NCBI GenBank assembly: GCA_026985525.1
Contig: JALSQI010000039.1
Span: 1-64,000 of the forward strand
Direction: 5' to 3'
Length of the DNA: 64,000 nt
Source: Archaeoglobaceae archaeon
Lineage (GTDB): Archaea > Halobacteriota > Archaeoglobi > Archaeoglobales > Archaeoglobaceae
Shown piece after piece: positions 24,675-34,781 of this stretch; positions within the stretch are counted from its first letter, which is position 1, and each line of letters opens with the position of its first letter. The position numbers were made by a program, and so were the translations under genes. The notes beneath the pieces are model-generated. The model saw only the letters and a program-made list of their open reading frames with translations, was not told the DNA's origin and made no database searches.

Positions 24675-25472
24675 ACAACTTTTGAGTTTTCCAAGTTTCT
24701 TGAGGGATTCAACATCTCTGAAAAAAGGATCGGCTAAAACGAATCCCTCGTAGGGTAGAGAGGTTATTTTTTCCGCAACCTCTGTCAATTTTCCGCTTAT
24801 AGAGAAGTTTTCGAGTAATAAATTTTCACTAACAACGCACCTCTCCAACTTGGAATTTTTTATCATACTAATTATGTCCACCGATTTTAAAGCTTTAAAC
24901 TCTCTTTCAAAACCAAAAGCTTTTGCAAAACTCTCGTTACTCGACATAACGAGCATAGAAGCTATAAGAAGTTCGTCTCTCTTTTCACTCGGAAGAATTA
25001 AAGATGGGCCTATAGGCAGTACTTCCTCCCACTCTAATCCTTGTAAAACCCACTCTATAAACTCTTTTTTAACGTAATTTGGCATTATTCTTAAGTTTTT
25101 AAATGCGTTGTAAGCTTTTTTTGCTAAAACTCTTCCAGAACACCCGACGTAAACTTCCATGACGTCTCTTTTACTAAGTTTTTCGAGGCAGAAGACAACT
25201 CTTTCCACAGCTTTTTTTCCACTTCCAGCCGGAATTACGCAAACGTCATACTTCTCAGCAAGTTTTAAAGCTCTTTCAGGTCTTACTATTAAAGCTGGCT
25301 TGAGAGATGAATGTTCTTCAACAAGCTTTAGAAGCTGAAGAGGGTCTCTAAACACTTCGAGCTCGCCAATCCAAACTCTCTTAACACCACTTTTTTCAAC
25401 AAGCTCTATAGCCTGCAAAAGGTAGTTTTTACTCAGGCTTTTACTCCAATTCAAATTAACTTCCAGCTTCAT
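24663..25472 (-). CDS. Divergent luciferase-like (LLM family) TIM-barrel protein
   Basis: The 269 residues show the beta/alpha rhythm of F420-dependent luciferase-like enzymes: a first strand KLEVNLNW, a [20 protein letters not shown] segment like the first helix and strand of that family, and [13 protein letters not shown] late in the chain. The usual N-terminal signature is weak, so substrate and cofactor are uncertain. It abuts the RHH-domain gene with no gap. Confidence 0.45.
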   Translation of the reverse strand: MKLEVNLNWSKSLSKNYLLQAIELVEKSGVKRVWIGELEVFRDPLQLLKLVEEHSSLKPALIVRPERALKLAEKYDVCVIPAGSGKKAVERVVFCLEKLSKRDVMEVYVGCSGRVLAKKAYNAFKNLRIMPNYVKKEFIEWVLQGLEWEEVLPIGPSLILPSEKRDELLIASMLVMSSNESFAKAFGFEREFKALKSVDIISMIKNSKLERCVVSENLLLENFSISGKLTEVAEKITSLPYEGFVLADPFFRDVESLKKLGKLKSCLKP

Positions 25473-26042
25473 CTACCAGTCGAGTAGCTTTCTTACGTTA
25501 CCTGAAAACTTTTTCTTCTTGTCTTCCTCTATGCTTAGAAGTTTTCTAACTTTCTTTTTCTCTTCAAGCTCTAAATCCTCCTCCATTTCGCTTTCTATTC
25601 TGTTGAAAGCACTTCTGTATCCCAACCTATCTCCGTACATCTGAACGACTAATTTTGCTGCAAGCCTTGCCAAGTCGTAAGTTTTGTCCACGAAATCTCT
25701 CTCTATTTCTTTTATCTTGTCTTCTCGCTTATCGACGAAGTAAGGACAGAACAAGCACTTGTATGGAACAATAGGTTCCGGCTCTTTATCTTCAAACAAA
25801 TCGCTAAAGACTTCTCTGGCACAATGCCTGCCATCGCTGTACTTACAGTACTTAATTCTCTCAGCAGCACACTGATTGGCTATCCTTAGAAATTCAGAAA
25901 TCTTTCCAGTCTCTTTTTTCCTCCTAAGGAAGTACCAATCGAGAAGAGATAAGATAAACTCAGATGGCGAAATTCCCGATTTTTCACACTTCTCCAACAG
26001 TGCCTGTTCTATATCTGGTGGAATTTCGATAGTTACCTTCAC
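25473..26042 (-). CDS. RHH-domain protein with a cysteine cluster, function unknown
   Basis: The first 45 residues (KVTIEIPPDIEQALLEKCEK, then GISPSEFILSLLDWYF) look like a ribbon-helix-helix DNA-binding fold. A middle section has spaced cysteines (QCAAERIKYCKYSDGRHC and later CLFCPYF) that could bind a metal or iron-sulfur cluster. The last 80 residues are helical and charged. I do not recognise the whole protein. It is in line with the luciferase-like gene and downstream of eS1. Confidence 0.55.
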   Translation of the reverse strand: MKVTIEIPPDIEQALLEKCEKSGISPSEFILSLLDWYFLRRKKETGKISEFLRIANQCAAERIKYCKYSDGRHCAREVFSDLFEDKEPEPIVPYKCLFCPYFVDKREDKIKEIERDFVDKTYDLARLAAKLVVQMYGDRLGYRSAFNRIESEMEEDLELEEKKKVRKLLSIEEDKKKKFSGNVRKLLDW

Positions 26043-26077
26043 GAAAATGAGTTGAAACTCTTAAAATTTAATACTTT

Positions 26078-26716
26078 CTAAGCCGTAACCTCTGCTTTTG
26101 GCGTTTCCTGAATTTCAACGTTCTTGGGTTCATATAGCAACTCTATTTTCCTAATCTCCACCCTTCTAAGAGGATATATCTTCTTCGCCCTCTTGTAAAT
26201 CTCAGACGGTATTTTTCCAAGAACGCACTCTTGAAGGAACTGTACGAAGTTCTCTTCCTGAGCAAACTGCTGTACCGTTTCTCTCATTATCGCCCTTATT
26301 GCTCTCTTCTGTGAACTCTTGCATCTCTTTATAGTGAAAGCTACTGGCTTCACTCTAAGCTTGTAACCATCCGCCGTAGTAACGTCTATAACATCGTCTA
26401 TCTTACTCGTCCTCCTCTTTACAAGACTGTTTAAGTAATCCCTCGTCAACTCGAAGCGGTGGAATTTCGTGTAAGCGTTGTCCCCAGCCACTTTATAGAC
26501 TTTGAATATCAGCTTTTTGTACGGATTCTGGTTTGAAAAATCGTTCGTCAGTTCTGCAAGCGTAATTTCTACAGTTCTGTTGACGACTTTACTATCGTCA
26601 TCTGCGGGAGTTTCACCTATTTCCGCCATTCCAAAGTACTCTGGAGCTATCAAAGTGTACCACTTCTTCATAGTCCACTTATCCTTAACCCTCGCATGTC
26701 TCCTCTTTCTCGCCAT
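26078..26716 (-). CDS. rps3ae: Ribosomal protein eS1 (S3Ae)
   Basis: This is a small-subunit protein at the mRNA exit region. The 212-residue sequence has the eS1 pattern: a basic start (ARKRRHARVKDKWTMKKWY), LIAPEYFG, then NPYKKLIFKVYKV and KRRTSKIDDVIDV, and a CVLGKIPSEIYKRAKKIYPLRR segment near the end. Monocistronic as seen here. Confidence 0.95.
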   Translation of the reverse strand: MARKRRHARVKDKWTMKKWYTLIAPEYFGMAEIGETPADDDSKVVNRTVEITLAELTNDFSNQNPYKKLIFKVYKVAGDNAYTKFHRFELTRDYLNSLVKRRTSKIDDVIDVTTADGYKLRVKPVAFTIKRCKSSQKRAIRAIMRETVQQFAQEENFVQFLQECVLGKIPSEIYKRAKKIYPLRRVEIRKIELLYEPKNVEIQETPKAEVTA

Positions 26717-26787
26717 ACCTGATCCCCATGAAAGTGAGTATCTGCAACAGTTCGGGACAATTAATAAAGTTTTTCCCCTTTGGCAAC

Positions 26788-27486
26788 TCAGAATATTTCT
26801 TCCCTTTCAAACACAACTATTCCACTATCCGTAATCTCGTAGGGCTTGGGCACTCTTGAATGTTTAACTCTCCTCATTTTAACGACTTCTATGCCAAGTC
26901 TAACTTCATCCAACTCACTACCCCGAATATACTTCAAACTTATCGCTCCATCGCATATGTACTCCAACAAGCCGTACTTTGAAGACGTGGGGTTGTTTTT
27001 GTCAGCCTCGCTCGTAATTATTGCAGTAACGCCTGCACTTTTCAAAACGTTTCTTATAGATGAAAGAGCTTTATACCTCTCACTTTCGTCAAACAACGCC
27101 TCAAAAACGCTAATCGTATCGACAAGAACTCTACTCGCGTTCATAGCTTTTATGACTTCAGGCAAATCGCTTTTTATCTTTCTCAGAGATTCTTTTACTT
27201 CTGATGCTTCAAGCCTCGTTATTTCTAAGTTCTCCGCATAACTTTCAAAATCCATTCCAAAGCTTATCGCATCCTGAAATAGACTTTCTTCGTCCTCGTC
27301 GAAGCTCAAAATTATACATTTCTCTCCATTCTGCAAACCAGCATACACAAAGTGTAAGCCGAGAGTAGTTTTTCCAGTACCATACTGACCAACAACTGCG
27401 ACTATGTGTCTTTTTGGTATTCCCCCTCCGAGCATGTAGTCCAAACCGTCAATGCCAGTGGAAAGAAGTTCCATATTCGAACCCAT
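26788..27486 (-). CDS. KaiC-like RecA-family ATPase (intact P-loop)
   Basis: This 232-residue single KaiC domain starts LSTGIDGLDYMLGGGIPKRH and has Walker A VGQYGTGKTTLGLHFVYAG near residue 33. It has SFDEDEES, a Walker B VLVDTISVFEALF, and EVVKMRRVKHSRVPKPYEI at the end, the usual layout of archaeal KaiC-type proteins. The role is unknown; such proteins are linked to signalling and motility. A paralogue with a degenerate P-loop lies immediately upstream in the same operon. Confidence 0.8.
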   Translation of the reverse strand: MGSNMELLSTGIDGLDYMLGGGIPKRHIVAVVGQYGTGKTTLGLHFVYAGLQNGEKCIILSFDEDEESLFQDAISFGMDFESYAENLEITRLEASEVKESLRKIKSDLPEVIKAMNASRVLVDTISVFEALFDESERYKALSSIRNVLKSAGVTAIITSEADKNNPTSSKYGLLEYICDGAISLKYIRGSELDEVRLGIEVVKMRRVKHSRVPKPYEITDSGIVVFEREEIF

Positions 27487-27520
27487 ATTTCAAACTGGTA
27501 TTTCCAAGAAAAAAGCTTTA

Positions 27521-28303
27521 CTACATTATCCTTACAAGCTGGGAGATGACAAAACCTTCGTAGGGGTCGATTCTTATGCTGTACTTAGCTATCTTTTTCT
27601 TTTCTAATATTGGAAGAATGCCAAGTAACTTTCTTATGTACATCCACCTCGTAACCCCTTCTTTGTGTACTTCCCACTCAAAAACAATCGTTCCGTCAGC
27701 CTGATCGACGAGTTCCTCTTCCCTCCCCTTGTCAAGCATACCTTTCGTTAGAGTTGTTAAAACGAGTACATTCCTCCTCACGCAGACTTTTCTTATTCCT
27801 TTTATTAGGTCGATTAAATCGTTCCAACTTATTCTATTCCTCGTCAACCTAACGAGGTCGCTCATGCTGTCGAGAAAAACTAAGCTCCCTTCTGGGATGT
27901 CATCGCATACCTTTACCAATTCGCTTAGAATGTCGCTTTCTTTTTTCTTAAAAGCTCTAAGGCTCGGTTTGCCTCCAACCCACCAGTACGGAATTATTGA
28001 ACTTTCGAAGTAAAGCTCTTCTAAGCTAACTATTTTTACTTTTTCTTCAAGCTCTTTTAACCTCTCTTCAGCTCCTTCAGGAAAGCACAACTTTGAATCT
28101 CTTATAACTTCTTCCCTACTTGAAGACATGGCTATGTAAGTAGCCTTAAAATGCTTCTCGGCACCCCTGAATATCATGGACAAAGCGAACTCTTTACCAC
28201 CAGCCCCTACTTCTTCTAACAGAACGACTACTCCGGGATAAAAACCTCCAGTTTGTTTGTCAAAAAATTCAATACCTGTTGGAAATCTTTTCTCATCCTT
28301 CAT
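27521..28303 (-). CDS. KaiC-like protein with degenerate P-loop
   Basis: The 260-residue protein follows the KaiC plan: FPTGIEFFDKQTGGFYPGVVV, a Walker A position, VFLDSMSDLVRLTRNR as Walker B, and a final ISQLVRIM. The Walker A reads EEVGAGGKEFALS, with glutamate where Ser/Thr should follow Gly-Lys. ATP hydrolysis is therefore doubtful. It overlaps nadE by 4 bases (ATGA) and precedes the intact KaiC paralogue by 34 bases, so the two may act together; that is inference. Confidence 0.7.
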   Translation of the reverse strand: MKDEKRFPTGIEFFDKQTGGFYPGVVVLLEEVGAGGKEFALSMIFRGAEKHFKATYIAMSSSREEVIRDSKLCFPEGAEERLKELEEKVKIVSLEELYFESSIIPYWWVGGKPSLRAFKKKESDILSELVKVCDDIPEGSLVFLDSMSDLVRLTRNRISWNDLIDLIKGIRKVCVRRNVLVLTTLTKGMLDKGREEELVDQADGTIVFEWEVHKEGVTRWMYIRKLLGILPILEKKKIAKYSIRIDPYEGFVISQLVRIM

Positions 28304-29100
28304 AGCAAGTCTCTTAACTCAACGACTGGTGGTAACTTTCTCTTATGAGCGTTTGCTCTTACCATTTCAACGACCATTTCGACTTCTTTTTTCTTAGCTC
28401 CACTAATCTCAGCTATTTTTTCTATTTCTTTCTCTCCAACTTCCTCGTCCAATAACTTCAGCTTCTCCATCGCTTTGAGTATTGAGTCGAGAACTGCATA
28501 GCTTATACCCATTTCCTCTTCGTCTATCTGCCCTTTCCACAACCTCGCACTCGGCTTCTTCTTCCTAATTCTCTCAGGAATTCCAAGAAATTCTGCAAGT
28601 TCAAAGACCTCAGTTTTATAAAGATCGCCTATGGGGAGAAAGTCAACCCCACCATCTCCGTACTTAGTGAAATATCCAGCTAAAAGCTCGCTTTTATTTC
28701 CAGTCCCCGCAACAAGCCTGTTCATCGAGTTTGCATAGTAGTATAGACATATCATCCTGACTCTCGGCTTTATGTTTGCTAAGGGAATGCCGTCTGCACA
28801 GCCGAGCATATTGCAAAAAGCGTTTACAGCCGGAGAAATCTCTATTATCTTTCTCTCTATACCCAAATCGTCACACAAGGCTATGGCGTCTTCCACATCT
28901 TCCCCCGGCGTTACACCTTTCTCAGGCATTATGAGTGCGAGAACTCTTTCACTACCGAGAGCTAAGGAGCATAACTTTGCCACGCAAGCGCTGTCAACTC
29001 CACCACTGACTCCGACAACCACTCCTTCAGCTTTTGCCTCGCTAACGTACCTACTTACAAAATCAGTTATCCTTCTCACAACTTTTTCCCACAACATCAA
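28300..29100 (-). CDS. nadE: NH3-dependent NAD+ synthetase
   Basis: NadE amidates nicotinic acid adenine dinucleotide to NAD+. The 266-residue protein has the N-type ATP pyrophosphatase P-loop [19 protein letters not shown] near residue 30, [25 protein letters not shown] and [20 protein letters not shown], all standard. No glutaminase domain, so it is the ammonia-using type. It overlaps argF by 4 bases. nadM at 41.1 kb supplies the preceding step for nicotinate mononucleotide. Confidence 0.95.
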   Translation of the reverse strand: MMLWEKVVRRITDFVSRYVSEAKAEGVVVGVSGGVDSACVAKLCSLALGSERVLALIMPEKGVTPGEDVEDAIALCDDLGIERKIIEISPAVNAFCNMLGCADGIPLANIKPRVRMICLYYYANSMNRLVAGTGNKSELLAGYFTKYGDGGVDFLPIGDLYKTEVFELAEFLGIPERIRKKKPSARLWKGQIDEEEMGISYAVLDSILKAMEKLKLLDEEVGEKEIEKIAEISGAKKKEVEMVVEMVRANAHKRKLPPVVELRDLL

Positions 29101-30020
29101 TCGTATTCATCTCCTATGAGCTTTAACAGTATCGCCTTCTGAGCGTGTAATCTGTTCTCTGCCTGATCAAATATCACTGAGTTTGCCCCTTCTATCACTG
29201 CATCTGTTATCTCCTCTCCCCTGTGAGCTGGCAGGCAGTGCATAACTATAACATCGTCCCTCGCATAGTTTACGAGTTCCTCGTTTACTTGATAGGGAGT
29301 GAAAATTCTAACTCTCTCTTCTCTTTCACTTTCCTGCCCCATAGAAGCCCAGACGTCTGTATATATAACATCTGCATCTCTAACAGCAGCTTTTGGATTT
29401 GCTTCAAATACAATCTTCACATTTTTAGAGATTTTTTTAGCTTTTTCAACTATTTTCTCATCCGGTTCGTAACCTCTCGGCGTTGAAATTACGAGTTTCA
29501 TTCCAACCATCGCAGCGGCGAGTATTAGAGAATTGCAAACGTTGTTACCGTCACCAATCCAAGCAACTTTTACATCACTCAAGCTTCCCTTGTACTCTTT
29601 AATAGTAAGTAAATCGGCTATTATTTGGCAAGGATGCTCCAAGTTGCTGAGAGCGTTTATTACTGGCACTTCAGAGTATTTTGCAAATTCTTCTATGGTA
29701 GAGTGTTCTCTAACTCTCATAGTTACAGCGTGTACGTAACGACTCAATACTCTGGCAGTATCTTTTATTGGTTCACCCCTCCCAAGCTGTAAATCGTTCC
29801 AGTTGAGGTACAAAGCATGTCCACCCAAGTCTGTCATCGCAACTTCAAAGCTAACCCTCGTCCTCGTAGATGGTAATTCGAAAATCATAGCTAAACTTTT
29901 GTTTTTCAAATAATCCGTAACGACGCCTTTGTACCTCTCAGCCTTTAGTTTTTCTGCAAGCTCTATGATTTCTATCAGCTCATCACTGCTCAAATCTGAA
30001 ATAGATATCAGGTGCTGCAT
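29097..30020 (-). CDS. argF: Ornithine carbamoyltransferase
   Basis: The enzyme makes citrulline from ornithine and carbamoyl phosphate. The 307-residue protein has the carbamoyl-phosphate motif STRTR ([13 protein letters not shown] near residue 54), [12 protein letters not shown], and the ornithine-side motif [13 protein letters not shown] near the C terminus. It starts a four-gene run argF-nadE-KaiC-KaiC. argH lies 2 kb away on the other strand. Confidence 0.96.
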   Translation of the reverse strand: MQHLISISDLSSDELIEIIELAEKLKAERYKGVVTDYLKNKSLAMIFELPSTRTRVSFEVAMTDLGGHALYLNWNDLQLGRGEPIKDTARVLSRYVHAVTMRVREHSTIEEFAKYSEVPVINALSNLEHPCQIIADLLTIKEYKGSLSDVKVAWIGDGNNVCNSLILAAAMVGMKLVISTPRGYEPDEKIVEKAKKISKNVKIVFEANPKAAVRDADVIYTDVWASMGQESEREERVRIFTPYQVNEELVNYARDDVIVMHCLPAHRGEEITDAVIEGANSVIFDQAENRLHAQKAILLKLIGDEYD

Positions 30021-30134
30021 TTGGACACCCCATTTCGAGGATTATTAAAAAAAGTTAACCTTTTTGATTTTTTACCTTTTCCAATGAGGTGGTTGGAAGG
30101 AAAACAGTTAATACTTTAACCACAATCAGAAGTT

Positions 30135-30731
30135 ATGAGACTGCTGAGTTTAGAAGAAGGAGAAATAGCTGTAAAGCTGGCAAGAGCAGCTATAGAAATT
30201 TACCTCTCATCTGGTGAAATAATTCAGGAGAGGTACTCAGGTGTTTTTGAAGAAAAAAGAGGAGTTTTCACAACTTTAACAAAAAGAGGTTTGCTCAGAG
30301 GATGTATTGGCTTCCCCTACCCAATAAAGAGATTAGATGAAGCAATAATTGAGTCTGCAATAGCAGCTGCTACTCAAGACCCAAGATTCCCAAGAGTTAG
30401 ATTAGAAGAAATGGACGAAATATGTGTAGAAGTTACAGTACTAACGCCACCTGAAAAAATAGAAGCCAAACCTACGGATTTACCAAAATACGTTGAAATA
30501 GGTAAGCACGGTCTCATGGTTCAGATGGGACCTTATTCGGGTTTGCTTTTGCCGCAAGTAGCGGTAGAATTAAACTTAAGTCCCGAAGACTTTTTGAGCG
30601 AAACTTGCATGAAAGCTGGTTTACCTCCGGATTGCTGGCTTTCGGGAGCTGAAGTTTACAGATTTGAAGGACAGATATTCAAAGAGTTAGAGCCGAGGGG
30701 TAGAGTAGTAGAAGTAAACTTAACGGGGTAA
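30135..30731 (+). CDS. AMMECR1 family protein
   Basis: This 198-residue protein has the invariant AMMECR1 motif LRGCIGFP (near residue 56), followed by [10 protein letters not shown] and [13 protein letters not shown], and [10 protein letters not shown] later. AMMECR1 proteins are conserved from archaea to humans; the biochemical role is unsettled, with links to a radical-SAM/MEMO partner. Neither partner is adjacent. It is divergent from argF. Confidence 0.92.
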   Translation: MRLLSLEEGEIAVKLARAAIEIYLSSGEIIQERYSGVFEEKRGVFTTLTKRGLLRGCIGFPYPIKRLDEAIIESAIAAATQDPRFPRVRLEEMDEICVEVTVLTPPEKIEAKPTDLPKYVEIGKHGLMVQMGPYSGLLLPQVAVELNLSPEDFLSETCMKAGLPPDCWLSGAEVYRFEGQIFKELEPRGRVVEVNLTG

Positions 30732-30774
30732 ACTATTTAAGCTAATTCCGTAAGCGAGAGAAGAGGTGATGTTC

Positions 30775-31161
30775 ATGCGCTGGCATGGAAGAAGTAGGAG
30801 ATCTTATACCGGTAAGCTCCTCAGGCCATTCAGGAAGAAGAGGAAGTACGAGTTGGGTAGAGAACAGGTAGAAACGCTAATAGGTGAAAGAAAAATAAAA
30901 AAAGTGAGGGTTAGGGGTGGTAATTTCAAGATAAAAGTGTTCAGAGATAAATATGCAAACGTATATGTACCAAAAGAAGGTAAAGTCGTTAAAGCAGAGA
31001 TAATTTCAGTAGTAGAGAATCCAGCTCACGTGCACTACGCAAGGAAAAACGTCATAACGAAAGGGGCAATAATAAAGACGAGTGTTGGAGAAGCAAAAGT
31101 TACGAGCAGACCAAACCAGCACGGAGTGATAAACGCAGTACTAATTGAAGAGAATGCTTAA
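30775..31161 (+). CDS. rps8e: Ribosomal protein eS8
   Basis: A 128-residue small-subunit protein starting RWHGRSRRSYTG, with KRKYELGREQ and a C-terminal QHGVINAVLIEE, diagnostic of eS8. ATG 30775 follows GAGGTGATGTTC, so I prefer it to the upstream codons. The stop overlaps the next start by 8 bases. Confidence 0.95.
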   Translation: MRWHGRSRRSYTGKLLRPFRKKRKYELGREQVETLIGERKIKKVRVRGGNFKIKVFRDKYANVYVPKEGKVVKAEIISVVENPAHVHYARKNVITKGAIIKTSVGEAKVTSRPNQHGVINAVLIEENA

Positions 31162-32140
31162 CGCTTTTTTAGATTTGATTTTGGGTATTTTGTTAGTCCT
31201 CTTTTCAGCATTTGGATTTGTAAATGCTGTTGAGTACGTTGGTTACAAATTAAAACTCGGTAGCTCTTTTGTTGGAGCAATAATTTCTCCTCTTTTCACT
31301 TCATTACCTGAACTAACAGTTTTTTTAGTAGCTCTGTTTTCTGGCGTAAGAAATGGCGAGGAAATAGGAATAGGTACTATATTTGGTCAACCTTTTATGG
31401 CTTCAAGCCTTTCGTACGGCTTAGTTGGTGTAACAGCTTTAATTGGATACATAAAAGGTAGGAGGAGTAGTCCAAACTTAAAAGTGGAAAAATCTCTATA
31501 CCTGCCATACGCATTCGTAACTGTTTTGTTTCCCCTAACTATAATCCCCGAATTCGAAAAAAGATTGAAAACTTTGTTTAGCTTAGTGTTTTTTTCAGGA
31601 TTTGTAGCTTACGCTTTTATCATGTACAGAAAAAAGGAGTTAGGACTTATCGAAGAAGCGGAAGAGCTGTACATGGGCAAAATATTCCGAGAAAACGTTT
31701 ATACAGCGTTATTACAACTTATACTGTCAACTTTAATTCTATATTACGGATCAGAGCGTTTAGTGTATTCAGTATCCAAAATATCGCTTTTAACTGGAAT
31801 ATCTCCTCTCGGCATTTCTCTCATTTTAATTCCAGCCGCTACTGCAATACCTGAAACTGCGAGCGCTATGATATGGGGATTTAGAGGAAAAGACACGCTA
31901 AGCATGGGATCACTCGTGGGAGAGAAAATACTGTACTCAACGTTCTATCCTGGATTAGCGTTATTTCTAACCGACTGGAAAATAGACGATCACGCAATTT
32001 TTAGTGTTATTACGACAACTATAGTTTCTCTAATAATATTAAAATACATTTTAAAAGGTGAAATTCCTTGGAAAGTTTTAATTTTAGGTTCTGCATTCTT
32101 TTTCATATATTCATTTATAATCTTCTTTTTACACGCCTAA
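31154..32140 (+). CDS. Sodium/calcium exchanger-family membrane protein (CaCA)
   Basis: About 328 residues with some ten membrane helices. Both alpha repeats of the CaCA superfamily are visible: ISPLFTSLPELTVFLVALFSG near residue 50 and GISPLGISLILIPAATAIPETASA near residue 230, each with the conserved glutamate. The ion exchanged cannot be told from the sequence. It overlaps eS8 by 8 bases and argH by 1 base (TAATG), so all three may be cotranscribed. Confidence 0.82.
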   Translation: MLNAFLDLILGILLVLFSAFGFVNAVEYVGYKLKLGSSFVGAIISPLFTSLPELTVFLVALFSGVRNGEEIGIGTIFGQPFMASSLSYGLVGVTALIGYIKGRRSSPNLKVEKSLYLPYAFVTVLFPLTIIPEFEKRLKTLFSLVFFSGFVAYAFIMYRKKELGLIEEAEELYMGKIFRENVYTALLQLILSTLILYYGSERLVYSVSKISLLTGISPLGISLILIPAATAIPETASAMIWGFRGKDTLSMGSLVGEKILYSTFYPGLALFLTDWKIDDHAIFSVITTTIVSLIILKYILKGEIPWKVLILGSAFFFIYSFIIFFLHA

Positions 32141-33624
32141 TGAGAACTTTAAAATCCATAAACAGGTATAGAAACAGCATGGTTGTGAGAAGTAGGATGG
32201 ACAAAGATATGGATTCTCTCGCTTTCTCCCTAACCTCGTCCTTAGAACACGACGTAAACATATGGATGTACGATATATTAGTGGACATAGCTCACGTCAT
32301 AGGATTGCTGAATCAGGGATATTTAAGCGAAAGAGAAGCAGCTGAAATAGTTGCAGCTTTAATGGAAATAGCCAAGGAAATTGAAGAGAAAAAAGAGTTG
32401 CCAAAGAAAGGAGAAGACGTTCACGAAGCAATTGAAGCGAGATTAACGGAAATAACTAACGCAGGTATGAAAATGCACACTGCGAGGAGCAGAAACGATG
32501 AAGTAGCAACATGTCTAAGAATGTTTGCGAGAGAGGGCGTGCTATCTCTTGCCATGACTATATTAGAACTTAGAAAAGCTTTGATAGAAAAGGCAGAAGA
32601 GAACCTAAACGTTTTAATGCCGGGATTTACCCATTTACAATACGCTCAGCCAACTAAGCTATCTCACCACCTAATAGCAATTAACGACATGTTGGAGAGA
32701 AGTTTTGAAAGGTGCATTCAAGCTTTTGATAGGATAAACCTCTGCCCTCTCGGTTCAGCCGCTTTTGCTTCAACTTCTTTCAAGTTGAACAGAAAGTTAG
32801 TTGCTGATTTGCTCGGTTTCGACGGAGTTTTAGAAAACAGCGAAGATGCTGTTTCTTCAAGAGATTTTCTAATAGAAGCAATTTTTGTTGCATCTGAAAG
32901 CTGTCTAACTCTTAGCAGGTTGGCTGAAGAATTAATACTTTGGTCATCTGAGTTTGATTTTGTGGAAATACCTGATGAATACGCTTCTTCATCATCCATA
33001 ATGCCACAAAAAAAGAATCCAGATGTAGCAGAAATAATTAGGGCTAAATCCGGCAAACTATTGGGTGAGCTAACTTCTGCAATGTCTATATACAAAGCAA
33101 TGCCTTTAGCATACAATAGAGATTTTCAAGAAATGAATCCACTGCTATACGAAAGTTTAAAAGACGCTTGTCTTTGCTTCAAAGTTTTTGCAGAAATGTT
33201 CCGTAAAATACGTTTCAAAACAGAGGTCATGGAAGAAAAAGCGGGAAAGGGTTTTGCTTCAGCAACTCACATAGCAGAGGAGTTGACAAAAAGAGGAGTT
33301 CCGTTCAGGAGAGCACATCAAATAGTGGGAAAGCTAAGTAAATGTAAACCGAGTTACGAAAAGCTAATAGAAATTATGAAAGAGTTTGGTTGTGAGCAAA
33401 AGATAGAAAGGGAGGAATTCGAAAAGTGGTTAGACGTTAAAAACGTCGTTGAAAGTAGAGATGTTTTGGGAGGGACTTCTGAAAAAGCTGTAAAAGAAAT
33501 GTTAGAAAAGAGAAAGAAAAAAATCGAAGAAGATGAGAAAAAAGTTAAAGAGAGAGAAGAAAGAATAGTTAAAGCGATAGAAAGGCTAAGGAGCTTAGCT
33601 GTGGAGCTTGTTGAAAAGCTTTGA
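32140..33624 (+). CDS. argH: Argininosuccinate lyase
   Basis: The last step of arginine synthesis, splitting argininosuccinate into arginine and fumarate. The fumarase-superfamily signature SSSIMPQKKNPDVAEIIRAK lies near residue 285, after HTARSRNDEVAT and MPGFTHLQYAQPT. At 494 residues it is complete, with a Lys/Glu-rich helical tail after residue 455 that looks like a coiled coil. ATG 32140 shares a base with the preceding stop; longer versions run back into the exchanger gene. Confidence 0.95.
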   Translation: MRTLKSINRYRNSMVVRSRMDKDMDSLAFSLTSSLEHDVNIWMYDILVDIAHVIGLLNQGYLSEREAAEIVAALMEIAKEIEEKKELPKKGEDVHEAIEARLTEITNAGMKMHTARSRNDEVATCLRMFAREGVLSLAMTILELRKALIEKAEENLNVLMPGFTHLQYAQPTKLSHHLIAINDMLERSFERCIQAFDRINLCPLGSAAFASTSFKLNRKLVADLLGFDGVLENSEDAVSSRDFLIEAIFVASESCLTLSRLAEELILWSSEFDFVEIPDEYASSSSIMPQKKNPDVAEIIRAKSGKLLGELTSAMSIYKAMPLAYNRDFQEMNPLLYESLKDACLCFKVFAEMFRKIRFKTEVMEEKAGKGFASATHIAEELTKRGVPFRRAHQIVGKLSKCKPSYEKLIEIMKEFGCEQKIEREEFEKWLDVKNVVESRDVLGGTSEKAVKEMLEKRKKKIEEDEKKVKEREERIVKAIERLRSLAVELVEKL

Positions 33625-33668
33625 AGAAGTAAAATTTTATTAATTTTTTAAATAATTTTGAAAGCAAG

Positions 33669-34781
33669 ATGAAGCTTATGAGAGATGAAAAGTCAGTCTC
33701 ACCTTTAATCGGTACGGTAATTATGCTATTGATTACTGTAGTCTTAGCTGCTGCGATTTTAAAGTATTCAAACGTGTTTATTCAATCACCTCCAAGTGTA
33801 GCTCTCGACGTCGAACTTTACACTGTAAACAAAGCAAATGCCACAAAAGTAGTGGTAAAGGACTTAGGTGGCAATCTTTACTTCAAAAACAGACACGTTT
33901 GGATTTTCTTAAACGGTCAAAAATTCGATTTCAGACCTTTTACTGAAAGAGGTTACCTCTCAGCAGGAGACGTAGGAATATTAGTCGTTCCTTACGGCAC
34001 TAAGGTAAACAAGGTGGTTACAGTTAAGCTTGCTATCGGTGGAACTATCATTTTTTCGGACGAATATTCAGAGATATTTTACTCTAAAAGAGTTATAGTC
34101 CAAAAAGCCAAACAAATCGAAAATGGATTGTTAGCGGAATGGCATTTCGAAGAAGGAGTAAATCAACTCAAAAACGATCCAGATGGCGATGGATACACAA
34201 TTTACGACCTATCTGGAAGAAATATTAACGGAGGCTTCACTTACGGATTTTGGTCGAACGACAACTATGTAAATGGAATAAATGGAAAAGCCATACACTT
34301 TGACGGAGTTAATGACTACGTTTGGATAGACTACTCTTTAAAGGATAAGATAAGCCCAACGAAACAAGTAACGTACGAAGCTTGGATATATCCGGAAGAT
34401 ACGAGCAAGTTGCAAGACATAATTTTAAACGGAGCGTGGTACAGAAGAGTCATTGTTGGTTACGGAAAAATTGGATTTGAATTAATGATTAACAATCAAG
34501 ACAAGCTACTATGGTCTAACACTAATATCCAACCAAACAAATGGTACTACGTAGTAGCGACTTACGACGGTTCTAAGATGAAGCTGTATATAAACGGTAA
34601 ACTCGATAGCGAATTGCCTGCATCCGGTTCAATTGGTAGCCCTTACACCAGCACGTACATAGGTGCACAACCACCAAAAGAGTATTTCAACGGCACAATA
34701 GATGAAGTTTATATATGGGATAGAGCGTTAACGCCAAAAGAGATTAAAGAAAGATATGAAATGTATGCGAACTCTATATAA
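33669..34781 (+). CDS. Type IV pilin-like surface protein with LamG/concanavalin-like domain
   Basis: The N terminus (RDEKSVSPLIGTVIMLLITV) is a class III signal peptide followed by the hydrophobic helix of archaeal type IV pilins (DUF1628 group). Residues about 150-360 form a LamG/concanavalin A-type fold, with LLAEWHFEEG, VNDYVWIDYS, WYYVVATYDGSKMKLYING and FNGTIDEVYIWDRALTPKEI. I infer a minor pilin or surface protein with a sugar-binding head. It overlaps the GH114-like gene, hinting at shared cell-surface carbohydrate work. Confidence 0.82.
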   Translation: MKLMRDEKSVSPLIGTVIMLLITVVLAAAILKYSNVFIQSPPSVALDVELYTVNKANATKVVVKDLGGNLYFKNRHVWIFLNGQKFDFRPFTERGYLSAGDVGILVVPYGTKVNKVVTVKLAIGGTIIFSDEYSEIFYSKRVIVQKAKQIENGLLAEWHFEEGVNQLKNDPDGDGYTIYDLSGRNINGGFTYGFWSNDNYVNGINGKAIHFDGVNDYVWIDYSLKDKISPTKQVTYEAWIYPEDTSKLQDIILNGAWYRRVIVGYGKIGFELMINNQDKLLWSNTNIQPNKWYYVVATYDGSKMKLYINGKLDSELPASGSIGSPYTSTYIGAQPPKEYFNGTIDEVYIWDRALTPKEIKERYEMYANSI

